Source of the DNA: Trema orientale
Lineage: Eukaryota; Streptophyta; Magnoliopsida; Rosales; Cannabaceae
Assembly: GCA_002914845.1 (NCBI GenBank)
Contig: JXTC01000319.1
Coordinates: 235,464 to 299,463 of the forward strand
Reading direction: 5' to 3'
Length of the DNA stretch: 64,000 bases
Shown here: in pieces, positions 1 through 10,745 of the stretch
Position numbering within the stretch: position 1 is the stretch's first letter
Layout: every line of letters begins with the position of its first letter
The notes under the pieces: generated by a model
What the model saw: only the letters and a program-made list of their open reading frames with translations
Databases searched by the model: none
What the model was told of the DNA's origin: nothing
Made by a program: the position numbers and the translations under genes

Positions 1-451
1 CATTTCTTTCCCATGCAAAACGCTTAGAACTCAAGAAGAGCATCAAAAACTAGTCTTGCCCAAATGCTAAACAATCAGACCATTATTGGATATAATATTT
101 CTAATAATATAAACACTATAATTAGCAGCCTATTTTCCACACAAAATGAAAGAGGAATCATAATAATAGTAAGAGCACAAAAAAATTTAGTATGCACAAA
201 AAGAAATTGAGATATGAATGAATGGATAATAGTACTAATAATAACAATAACAACAACAACAACAACAACCATCATAAGAATTATAACAATAAAGGGCAAT
301 AATGCATTTGTTATTTGTTATCATTTACTCTGACAAAGTTATTAATGGAGATAACATAGTATAGACTGTTTTCTTTACAGAAAAATCATTATAGAGACTC
401 AAATCAATAGAAAAAACAGAGTCATACCTCTCTGTTTTCCTAGTTACCCGT
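1..451. other. 3' flank of the SAUR-like gene, no gene seen
   Basis: AT-rich, with an AAC-type microsatellite near 240-270. Open frames here are low-complexity (valine/isoleucine runs from the microsatellite) and are not credible proteins. The part next to 451 is probably the 3' untranslated region of the minus-strand gene at 452-859. Confidence 0.5.
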
Positions 452-859
452 TTAAGTTTCTTGAGCATAAAAATCAATAATCTCCAGAAGATTGAGCTTA
501 AACAAAGAAGAACAATCATTATACATCAACCACAACATGTGCTCGAACAAAATCGCATCAACATCTACAAAAACCACCCTCTTCGTCTTTTTCTTTTTGT
601 TCTTTTTTCCATCGAGAAAATCATCGCTCTCTACTGTCTTGTTCCTCCTGTCTTTGTTCATCGTTTCGATCAAAACCCGAAAAGGGTTTTCTTCTAACAC
701 AAAAGGGTCCACCAAAAACTCCCTCTTTTCCTTTCCCACCACCACAGTCACCGGATTTTCCTGCTCGCCAAACGCTTCCTCCGCCAGAGGCCGGTAGCTC
801 AGCCGCGAGCCCATACACCTGCTTTTCAGAATGGAAACTGGCAAGACCAAGCAATCCAT
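452..859 (-). CDS. SAUR-like auxin-responsive small protein
   Basis: Intronless 135-codon frame. The core resembles the SAUR fold: a VTVVVGKEKREFLVDP strand segment (about residues 37-52), a short helix ENPFRVLIE, a lysine-rich insert (about 82-92), then VVFVDVDAILFEHMLWLM, matching the family pattern of a valine/aspartate strand followed by a hydrophobic helix. The tail NDCSSLFKLNLLEIIDFYAQ is long and conserved-looking, unlike the shortest SAURs. SAUR proteins are plant-specific, rapidly auxin-induced and generally promote cell expansion by restraining PP2C.D phosphatases; that role is family knowledge, not visible here. The start at 859 gives the longest frame; a second Met at residue 16 (MGSRLSYRPL) is also plausible. 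No neighbouring gene is close. Family call moderately sure. Confidence 0.75.
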   Translation of the reverse strand: MDCLVLPVSILKSRCMGSRLSYRPLAEEAFGEQENPVTVVVGKEKREFLVDPFVLEENPFRVLIETMNKDRRNKTVESDDFLDGKKNKKKKTKRVVFVDVDAILFEHMLWLMYNDCSSLFKLNLLEIIDFYAQET

Positions 860-910
860 TATTGATTGCCTGGGGAAAAAAAATTTAATGTGTATAGATG
901 TAAGAGTGGA

Positions 911-944
911 GTGTATGTGTGTGTGTGTATATATATATATATAA
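911..944 (-). promoter_or_regulatory. Putative TATA region of the SAUR-like gene inside a TG/TA microsatellite
   Basis: On the minus strand a TTATATATATA run followed by CACACA lies 52-85 bp upstream of the ATG at 859, the usual place for a plant TATA box with a short leader. It is a compound dinucleotide repeat, so length changes would alter TATA-to-start spacing. Confidence 0.5.
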
Positions 945-1500
945 GCAATTAGATTATGTAAATATTATATTGGATTCTTTTAGCGATTTGGCCAAATGGG
1001 CATTTGGAATTGGTCGTTCTGGGAGTGAAAGCAAAGGAATAATTAATAAGAGAGAGAGAGAGAGAGAGAGGCGAAAATGAAAAGGTAGTATTTGTATTTG
1101 TGTTTGGGTTTGTTTGGGGTATGAGAAAAGAAAAGAAAAGAAAAGGAATTTGGTGGTGATGTTAAAAGAATGCTTTGGTGGCAAAAAAGAGCCGTTGGAG
1201 TAGAGATAAAATCATTAAAAAAAAAAAATAGAAAAATAGGTGTTTGTTTGGGAGGTAGGAATTGGAATGTGACCGGCTCGGTTATTAAGAGTGGAGGGTC
1301 ACTCTCGCACCGTAGGGGCACGACAACGCGGCGCCAGATTGTCAAATAAAACATGCTCCGTCTCCACGTACGGTCGACCACGCGGGTGGGTGGAGTCACA
1401 GTCACTACTAGATTTCGTGCCACTGCCACCCCGTGTCCGTGTCTAGTCTACTACACGCTCCGCTTTAAATTAATGAGCTGTGACTAGCATCAATTTCTTC
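945..1500. promoter_or_regulatory. Upstream region of the SAUR-like gene
   Basis: Contains a pure GA/CT repeat at about 1051-1071 and a relatively GC-rich block at 1270-1460 with ACGT-core words (CCACGTAC) and GTCGACC, which stands out from the AT-rich surroundings. Open frames across it are low-complexity. Likely distal promoter; specific factors cannot be assigned. Confidence 0.35.
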
Positions 1501-4500
1501 TATCAGGGTAGACCCTAGCTTCTTACCAAAAAAAAAAAAAAATGGGTAGACCCTTAGCCTCATATTTCATTTGAGTGGGGACATATAAAGTCCCTTTTTT
1601 TTTTTAATCCTCTCTCCTTTATTTCGATCTCTCTATTTTTTCCTATTTATTTGTTAAAATAGAATAGCTTATCATTAGATTTTACTTGAGTTTTTAAATT
1701 AATTTACGCCCAAAACATTTATAATGTAGTTTCTTTTAGCTAATTAAGATTTAGGAAAATTACACTAACACTTTTTTATTTATGTCAAAATTACAGCGAT
1801 ACCCCAGGTGTCTAAATAATGTTTGAAAAATTATTGAACTCTTCACCACTTAGCTATGTCATTCTTTTAATCTTATTAGTTATGTGTTTTTTTGATAGAA
1901 AAATAAAATAAATGTAAAATAGATTAACATAAATAAAATTTCAGTCAGATATAACTAAATGAAAAGGTATTTGTATAATTCTTTTCAATTTCACTGTGTG
2001 TTACTCTAAGTTTAATATAAAGCATGGGGTATTATTGAAATTTTCCTTTAGAATTTTTTATATAAAACAATAGGTGCATCCTTAGAAGTTTAAGTGCCGA
2101 TGGGAGCATAACTTAAATTTTATTTTTACAAAAAAATTACGTGTAAACATTAAACATAAAATAATTGAAGCTGCTTCTTGAAATTATTACAAAAATATAG
2201 TGTTTTGAGGAGAGGATTGATTTAAGAATTTTTTAAAAGAAATAATAATTTACCTCACCCGCCAGGTGAATCAACGAGTAAATCTAAATCACATGCTCAA
2301 GAACTCCTTTGGTTGAAGTTGTATTCACCTTTGAAAAGTCAAATGTAATATAACTCTTCTTTCATCATATACCAACAATGTTTTGCGATCTCTAATCAAG
2401 AAACATAGCAAACTCGCATTAATAGATCAAGTTAGAAATGGAAAATTCGATCACACTGCGAATAAACTCGTATATTGGATAGACAATATTTAATTTAACA
2501 ACATGAAATATCTAGAAGAATCACCAACAAATCAGGCAACAACATTTGTGGAAACCAACTTAATGATGTGTGACTAGCAGTGGCTAGCAAGTAAAAAGGC
2601 CTAAAAAGGCCCGACTGTCAACCTTAGTAGGTTATTACCCATTCTCGAATAGTTACCCAAAGTTGTAGTTAATATTATACACCATTTTTAAAATTAAAGA
2701 GGATCGAGTCTCATTATTTTTAAAACATAATTTCATAATAATAGTACTAATTCTTTCTAAGAGCTCTCACTTTGAGACTCTAAATTGTCATTATAATCTC
2801 TCTGAAATAGTTAAATACTTGATGTAGGTAATTTTTTTAGGGCTGAATCACGTAAAAATTTCCTATTCTTTCTGCTTTATTATTTCTTACAATCTTTTGA
2901 TCGCAAATCTCTCGTTGACAAAACCTCCCATCAACATTAGTTAACCATTTGGAGTGAGTAGGGCTTTTTTTTTTTCAGACAAAGGTCGGAAAAAAGTGTA
3001 TTAGTTGTTGGTATTAAAGGGATATCTCTATACCTCTAAATTTTTGGGATAATTGATTCAAATCTTGTGTTTGATTAATTTGAATATTCTATATAATTTT
3101 GATTTCTTTTCGATAACTTCTTATGTTAAGACTTGATTTTATTTGAATAAGCTACTATTTTTTAGTTGAGTTATGGGTCTAATCGAGATTGCTAATTTTT
3201 TATTTATGTCAAAGTGAAACAATATATGACTTTAAATTAGGGTTTGTTGTTTGAATCTCCGCTTAACCATAAAAGGTGCCCAATTTATTACCGACCTCGC
3301 AATGAAGTACGGACTTTTTTTCTTTTTTTTTCGGGTGTGGATTGTGATCCAATTTCTCTTTAATGCGAGACACACTATAATTTAACCAATTTTAAATATA
3401 CTTTGTTCTATATTTTTGGAGTCATCATAGTTTTAACAGGGTATATTTTTAGAGAAAGCAATGCTGTAGATCTACTACAAATATGGTCCACGTTCTATTC
3501 GAAAATTAACCTAAAAAAGGATAATATATATATGGAGGACTTATATATATATATTCATTATTCACCATTACTGGTGGTGAAAATTTATTCTTCACAACTC
3601 TAGCCTTTCCTAACATTATATTTATGTTTGTTTTTTCAAAATAGAATATTGATAACCTCATAAATACTGCAGAACACATTAGTTAATTATTACTGCTAAT
3701 CCTTCTATTATTCTCAACTACATGATTAGGAAAATGTCTCTACCCGCATATTCGTATTGGTAAAAAAAAAAAACAAATAAAATAAAACAGAATCAAAACG
3801 AGAAAAAGGAGGGCTATTGGATCATTACACCAACAAATACAAAAAAGAAAAGCATTCCCTATGTCGTTTGTGCAATGCTCCACAAAAGAAGAAAGGATAT
3901 AAATGACCTTGTTGATCCCTAAATTATGAGAATAGTCTCTGTTTGGTCCTTAAACTACTAAAAGAGTTTCATTTTAATCTTTTTTGTTATATATTTCATT
4001 CTATTTTTAACAGAATGAGTACATAAGACATTTTTGCTATTTTGTTATACTTATTTTATATCCAGAAGCACTATCCAACAATATAAAGAGATTAAATAGC
4101 AGTTAAAAATATGATTGGTTGGATAAAAATTAATTGTATATATATTAGATAGTAATGCAATGTAGAAATATTCAAAATGTAATAATTTATTAAAATCAAT
4201 AATACAAAATGAGAAATGCAACTCATATGCTCATTTTGGTAAGAATCAAACAAAATGTATAACAAAATTGACTAAAATGAAATATTTTTCATAGTTTAAG
4301 AACTAATATGGCACAATTTAAAATTTAAGGACCAAAATAAGACTTTCTCTATAATTCAGAGACTAACAGAGTCATTTATCTAAGGAATAATGCGTTGAGC
4401 TCTAACACATCTACTCAAATAATTATAGAAAAAAAAACACACACACATCAGCTCAAATGCAATTCTTATTCTATTACATGTTTATCTTTTTAAAGAAAAA

Positions 4501-5565
4501 GAAAGGCTTTTATCTTTGTCATTATGAATAAATTGTCGTTGTCATTATCTATTCCAATGACTCGGCATGAAACGCGTAACTTGTATATACTTAAGAGCCA
4601 TATTTTCCAAGCCGGTTGAACTAACAAGTAAACGACACAAAACCAGCAATGGTATCCAGAATCCAAAAACAACAAAAAAAAAAAAAAAAACCACAGTAGT
4701 ATGCTTTGTCAAAATAACACAACGTTAACATTACCTAACAATTATGTACAAAGAAAATGCTGAGACAGTGGCAACGGGAAGCACCACACACTAACACTAT
4801 CAAACATGTTTGATAGAGAGGAAGGAAAATAAAAATAAAAGAAAAAATAGAAGAAATTAAAATATCTAGGATAGAAAGAGGAAAGCTCTTTTCTCTATAT
4901 TTATTTAGTATTAATTTTTTTAAGAATGACCATTTAACAATATATTATTATGTCAAAGTATAGTGCCATGGCTAGTTCAGTGATTCAGTTCTCTCATTAA
5001 CTAATACAGCATGTCGCGTCTATTTCTTTCAAACTAATGATTCATCTTTTCTTCTTTCAAACTAGTGATTCATCTTTTTTTTCCTTTCCTCCGTTTTGTT
5101 TTTCTTACCCTACCAATCATAATCTAATAGTAGAACTACCAAACATATCGTGTCAAGCTGGCACGACTCATTTAAATTTAGCATAAATGTATTATCCGTG
5201 TCGCACTAGACATAATCTATATTTTAGTTATGTCGTATTGTGCCCGCATGCGTACCAATCTATTTTGACAAAAATTGACCAATTTAATTAGAAATTCTTT
5301 TTAATTTTTATGTCATTAATAATTTTTTTTCCCCTTGATTCTATTTAATTATAAACAAAGAAAAAGTATAAAATTAAGATAAAATTTTTGTATTTATGGT
5401 TGAGCTTTAGTTGAGGAAAAAAACTAAAAAGACTTTCAAATACGAAATATGATAAAAACTAATATATGATACATTATATGTATAATTTACAAATATGTGG
5501 TGCCTACATGCTAGGGTGTCCTATCATACCGTGCCAATTGGTCATGTCCTGTCGTACTAGTAGAC
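1501..5565. other. Gene-free AT-rich intergenic DNA
   Basis: No frame resembles a known protein and no splice-linked exons were found. Poly-A/T runs and repeat-like stretches occur. The segment 5140-5220 carries TGTCGTGC-type words that recur in the tandem repeat just downstream. Confidence 0.5.
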
Positions 5566-5894
5566 GTGTCCTGTTGTGCTTAGGCTATTATACTTATATT
5601 TAATTTATGAGTCTGTCACTACCCAAATAATTGAACCATATTAGGCGCGTCCATATTTTAGCGTATTATCATGTCGTGCTTAAATCGTATTATATCATGC
5701 CATACTATCTTACTAATTTGACCTGGTTACCTGTGTCTTGTTCTGCTTAGATTATTATACTTAAACTTAATTTATGAGTCTATTGCTACCCAAATAATTG
5801 AACTATGTTAGGCACGTCCTACATTTTAGTGTATTATTATGTCATGCTTAAATCGTGTTATATCATACCATACCATCGTACTAATTTGACCCAC
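5566..5894. repeat. Two-unit tandem repeat, period about 166 bp
   Basis: Unit 1 (5566-5731) and unit 2 (5732-5894) share the same order of words: a GTGTCYTGTTSTGCTTAG start, TTTATGAGTCT, CTACCCAAATAATTGAA, TTAGGCRCGTCC, CATGCTTAAATCGT and CTAATTTGACC. Divergence of roughly 10-15 percent suggests an old duplication. No coding potential. Confidence 0.8.
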
Positions 5895-8595
5895 ATTTTT
5901 ATTAGTGTAGAAATTATGTATAAAATTATAGTGCGTCCCATATTTTTATTAGTGTGCAATGGCTAAGCAAACAAAATGTACAGGAACAAACATGCATATT
6001 TATATTATCTCTATGTATCATTGTAGTTAATATTATTATAATCAATTAGAGTGATACAACTCCCTAAAGATTCAAATTGCATTAAGTTAGAGATGAGAAC
6101 AAATATTTGTAGTTCCCAAGTTGCCGTCCAATGACTTATAGAATAATCTGATGGATATGGTATACTAACAAATCCGAGTATTTGAGATGCGTTTGCGTAA
6201 ATTCTTATGCCATCGACCCATAGACGCGGTTCTTTTTGGCAAATTAAGCTTTGATTTGACGTGTCATAAACACAGTGCCTCGTCGGTGAAACCGATTTGT
6301 ATTGGACTTGGACTTTGAGATATTGACATTGCGTGTGTTAACGGTCTACGTTTTGAGTTTCATTTTCTTTTATTTTTTTAAGCTCAATGGTTTCATTGTC
6401 AATTGATTACTGTATATAATGGCTCTAAGTTTGTCTTTATTGTTTAAAAATGAAGAATGTTAAAAGTAATAAGTACCTTAATTAGGACGAAGTTAGTTAG
6501 CTCAGTGATAAAAATATCTACTACTGAAATCATAATCCTAGATGAGTGACAATGAAGAAATGAGTGAAACTTTTTGATCCTTACAAAGAATTAAAAAAAA
6601 AAACCTCAATTTAATACTAAAATACTGTTGTTTCCAAAAAGAAAACTTGTGTGTGGTCAATTTAATCAGTTTTTCATTGAATACTGTGTCGAAGTTATGT
6701 TGGTTCAAACCCGATGTCATGACAAAGTGGTTTTACGTTATCACCTAAAATTTGGCGGGGTGGTCTTTCATACACGAATTCGTTATGGATTAGAGTTGAT
6801 ATTGTTGCAATCCATTTTGAGAGATATCTATATACTACATGGATAGGCAAAGCCACCAGAATTGGTGTACATTATCCTCTAGCCTTATTACTATTTCATA
6901 TTCCCAAAAAAGGGAAAAAAAAATAACGAATGGTCTATTTCTTATAACATTTTAATAAGCTCATTAGCGCAGCATGTATAATAGCTACATAGTCTAGATT
7001 AACATCCAATGCTTAAGTTTATAGTTATGGGTCATTTTGGTGGCCAAACAATATTGCCGCCTTTTCGTTATACTCAATTTGGTTGAATTGGTCTATGCAC
7101 TTGCTAGGACTCATTTTCTTGCTCTCTTTTTTTAATCAATATGTATAATAATTGTTGAAGGTCATGAACTTATGGGCTTTTTTTGCTCGTACTATCCGAG
7201 GACAAAATAGAGGGTTTGGACTTTTGAGATTCATTTTTCGATGTAGGAAACAGCTATGTATGTTAAATTAAGCTTTTGGTAGCTCAACAGTTGGTAATGA
7301 ATCCTTTTACTCTTAAGGCTTTTTTTTAACATTTCCAACGAAAATAAGGAAGGTAAATCTGTAAAAGACAAAAAAAAAAAAAAAAAGGAGAAGGAAATTT
7401 CGTCAAAAGTAAAAAATATTAAAATAAGGAGGGAATTCAGAGAGTTAATAGTTTAACGACAAAGGGTGCACTTTGCCCTCTATATTTGTACTGTTTTTTT
7501 TTTTTAAAAAAAATTATTGAATATACTTTTTACTTTTAGGTATTAAAAAAAGCGGTAAACTTCCCAAATTGTAGAGAATAGATAGGGTACTGTAATATTG
7601 AACTTACTCTCTTGTAATTTTTTTTTTTTTTTTCTGAGGCCATACAGAGGGGTAATATCTTGTAAAGTTGTCACGCAACAATTTCTACATTTCTCTCGAC
7701 TAACAAAACATTTAATAATAGTCCACCTCCCAAAAAAAAAAAAGAAACATTTAAACAATAGTAAATTAAGAAAAAGAACACTATACAAAACTTTTTGGTT
7801 AAAAGAAAAGAACTTCAAAATTTATAAAAGAAAACAAAAAAATAAAGGTCAAATTCCTGTTTCCCTTGATTCTCTAGTTTGTCCACTTCTACATTTACAA
7901 TGTGATTGAACCTTTTTTTTTTTTTTCGGAAGAAGTGATTGAACTTCCATGTAACTAAAATTAGAAATACAACATTTCAAGTTAATTCTAGTAGGAAACA
8001 ATAATTTAAAGTCTAATATAAAAGTATATATTGCGTTTAAACTCAAAACCACAGCCTCTTAACTACCACTTTGTCTTTAAGTCGGTTTTGGCTATCATTA
8101 AAATCAAGAGCACCTGCACATTACTAATAAATGCCATGAAAGGACAGCTTCGTCGTACCTTCTTTTCATTTGTGTTTCATTTAACGGACACCTAGCAAGA
8201 GCCATGAATGCAAAGGAAAAAAAAGAAATTGAGACGATATCAATAGAACAGCTGTACTTTTTGATGCTTTTATTTATGTCAGCGAATTGGAAATACGTTA
8301 ATTTAACATTAAAGAAGTTGAAGCTTTGAGAAAAGTAAAAGCCATTAATAACGGAGTTTCAATGTTATCTTTTTGGTGCAAAGTTGAAAACTAGAGAAAT
8401 GCTATGGTGAGACGTAGGACCAGTTTAGTAGAGCAGTAGACTTTAAGAAAAATATTTTTAGCTGAGCTGAAAGAAAAATTCATTGTAGTAATGTAAAGTA
8501 GTTGAATATTTGGTAAATTATAATTTTAAAATATTGTGATTTGAAAAAGTTGTATTAAAGTGTTTGCTAAATTGTATTTTTTTTAATGAAAAAAA
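5895..8595. other. Gene-free intergenic DNA with possible SINE fragments
   Basis: No credible gene. A TTAGCTCAGTGATAAAA box-A-like word (near 6494), a GGTTCAAACCC box-B-like word (near 6705) and a GGTAGCTCAACAGTTGG word (near 7274) hint at decayed tRNA-derived SINEs, but spacing is wrong for an intact copy. Several poly-T and poly-A tracts. Confidence 0.35.
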
Positions 8596-8712
8596 TGGGA
8601 GGAGGGGGTGACCAGGACTACCTTCTCTGGGCGTGATCATAGGAGCTCTAACCTCGTTCAAGAATGTTCCCTAAGACCCTACGGACGGGTCGCTACGACC
8701 GAGCGGTTGTAT
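8596..8712. repeat. Unclassified repeat, copy 1
   Basis: A GC-richer block containing AAGAATGTTCCCTAAGACC and GGGTCGCTACGACCGAG. A diverged relative lies at 27430-27525 (AAAAATGTTCGCCAAGACC and GGCAGGTCG in the same order), so this is a dispersed family rather than unique sequence. Possibly the end of a LINE or another transposon. Confidence 0.45.
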
Positions 8713-9052
8713 AGCTGAATTGTTATGCAAATATAAAATGACCAAAATAAATATCATTATACAATTATGTATATTTATGGAAAGAGCTTATTAATACTTT
8801 TTATAATTATGTATATTTTGTATATACTAAACATATTAATACTTTTTTTAAAAAAAAAATTGATATAAAAATAAACTTAATTTATTTTATATTATTTTAT
8901 TTTAATTTACTTTTCATCTGAATTTAAAATTTCAATAAAGAATCAATTTGGCTACTTCAAAATAACTATTATGAAGAGTATTTTAGTCAATTATGATTTA
9001 AAGATATCAATACTTTTTTTAAAAAAAATTGATATGAAAATAAATTCAATTA

Positions 9053-9619
9053 TAGAAATATGACCAAATTTTAGGCCTAATTTCAGTAAATGTCCATTTG
9101 TCAAAAATTATAGCAAAATGTCCGGTACATATGCTTATATACCAAGTGTAAAATTTTATATACCAAGTATAAAAAATGATATACTAAATGCATTTCAAAA
9201 CAGTAACTAAAATTGTTACATATGTGTATGTACCAAGTGTAAAAATATATATACCTGGACATTTAGCTATTAAATTTTAAAAATGGACATCTATTTAATC
9301 AAATTTAAAATTTTGGTCATTCACCTAAATTTCTGGACTTATAGAAATATGACCAAATTTTGGGCCCAATTTCAGTAAATGTCCCTTTGTCAAGCAAAAT
9401 GTCCGGTATATATGCATATATACCAAGTGTAAAATTTTATATACCAAGTATAAAAAATTATATACCCAGTGCATTTCAGTACAGTAACTAAAATTGGTAG
9501 ATATGTGTATCTACCAAGTGTAAAAATATATATACCTGGACATTTAGCTATAAAATTTTAAAAGTGGACATCTACTTAATCAAATTTAAAATTTTGGTCA
9601 TCTACCTAAATTTCTCAAT
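9053..9619. mobile_element. Dimeric MITE (two head-to-tail copies), 9-bp flanking repeat
   Basis: Two copies of a roughly 283-bp sequence sit head to tail (boundary near 9335). Both start TAGAAATATGACCAAATTTT and end with GGTCAT..ACCTAAATTTCT, so the ends form an imperfect inverted repeat around GACCAAAATTTT. The pair is flanked by ATTCAATTA at 9044-9052 and again at 9620-9628. A third copy lies at 51378-51666, also with a 9-bp flanking repeat. Nine-base duplications are typical of Mutator-type insertions; no transposase is encoded. Confidence 0.7.
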
Positions 9620-9628
9620 ATTCAATTA

Positions 9629-10745
9629 AATGTTTAGCATTTTTGTTTTTAAATGAGAGTATTTTAGCCATTATGATTTATTCATTAAAAGATAGTGCAG
9701 ATTCCCGCATAATCTAAAAGCCAAGGGTGCCTTAGACTAGCTTTGGTTTTTTGCTGTAACTTTGTCAAAAATTGTTGAATAATCTGATTTTTAGATTTAA
9801 CTAAACACCTTTTAGCCTATAAATTATTCGAAAAAATACTTTTAGCTGCTAAACAAAACTGGGCCCTAACCTATGCGCTTGTGGTGATGTGGTGCGCCTT
9901 CAGCCTTGAGGTGCTGTCTAGCATTTCTAGCATTTTTAGATAAAATTAAAACAAATGTTCATTTAATCTTTCCAAGGCTAAATAGACTTAAAATAATGAA
10001 TTGCCAATTTGAGGGCCATCCTTATACAATATAAATGCTTCAAGTGAATTTGGTTTTAAATTAGCTCAAACTTCGGGTAAACATAATTTACCAGTTCCAA
10101 GTTATTGTAAAATGACGGTAATAATTTAACAATTCAAAACAACCATCCGACAGGTCTATGGTTTTAAAAATCAACCAAATTACTTTTAATCTAATTTGAT
10201 GCTGATTTAAAATATGCAGAAGTCGTCTTCTTCAAATTAAAAATAAAAAATAAGATAAAAATATTATGCTTTAGTCACTTCTAGAAACAAAGAGTTGGTA
10301 AACTTATGAGAAACTAAGCCGCAAGAAAAAACACACTCGATTCTATCGAAGACTGCTATAGATTTTCATAATTCGTAGACCTCTACGAAGTTTACACGCG
10401 AAGTTCAGAAACTCCCAGCTGGAACCAAATTAAATACGAAACAAAAGGAAAACTGAAAATGATAAATTGAGCTCGTGACAACCTATGAACTGGATGGCAT
10501 TATCCTCAGCTATCAACAATAGCCATGTTTAAATCATATGAAGAAAGAAAAAATCATTAACTATTTAAAAGAAAAGAAAAGAAAAGTAAAAAACTCAATC
10601 TAGAATAACTAAGAACAACCCTTCTAAGAGTAGTTGGACAATGCATGTTAGCATTTGGAAATTGACCTCGTCGGTTAGGCGAAACGAAGAATCAACAAAG
10701 TCAATACCCTAATGCGCTGTCTGTATTGTTAACTAAAATGCATCT
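9629..10745. other. Intergenic DNA and probable 3' untranslated region of the AHL gene
   Basis: No credible protein frame. The last few hundred bases before 10746 presumably include the AHL 3' untranslated region on the minus strand; the poly-A site cannot be placed with certainty. Confidence 0.4.

Noticed and set aside
492..854. Other frames overlapping the SAUR-like gene
   Set aside because: Shadows; only the minus frame ending at 452 shows the conserved VDVDAILFEHML core.
6490..6720. Box A and box B words suggesting a tRNA gene or SINE
   Set aside because: Box A and B are about 200 nt apart, too far for a tRNA or intact SINE, and no cloverleaf could be drawn.
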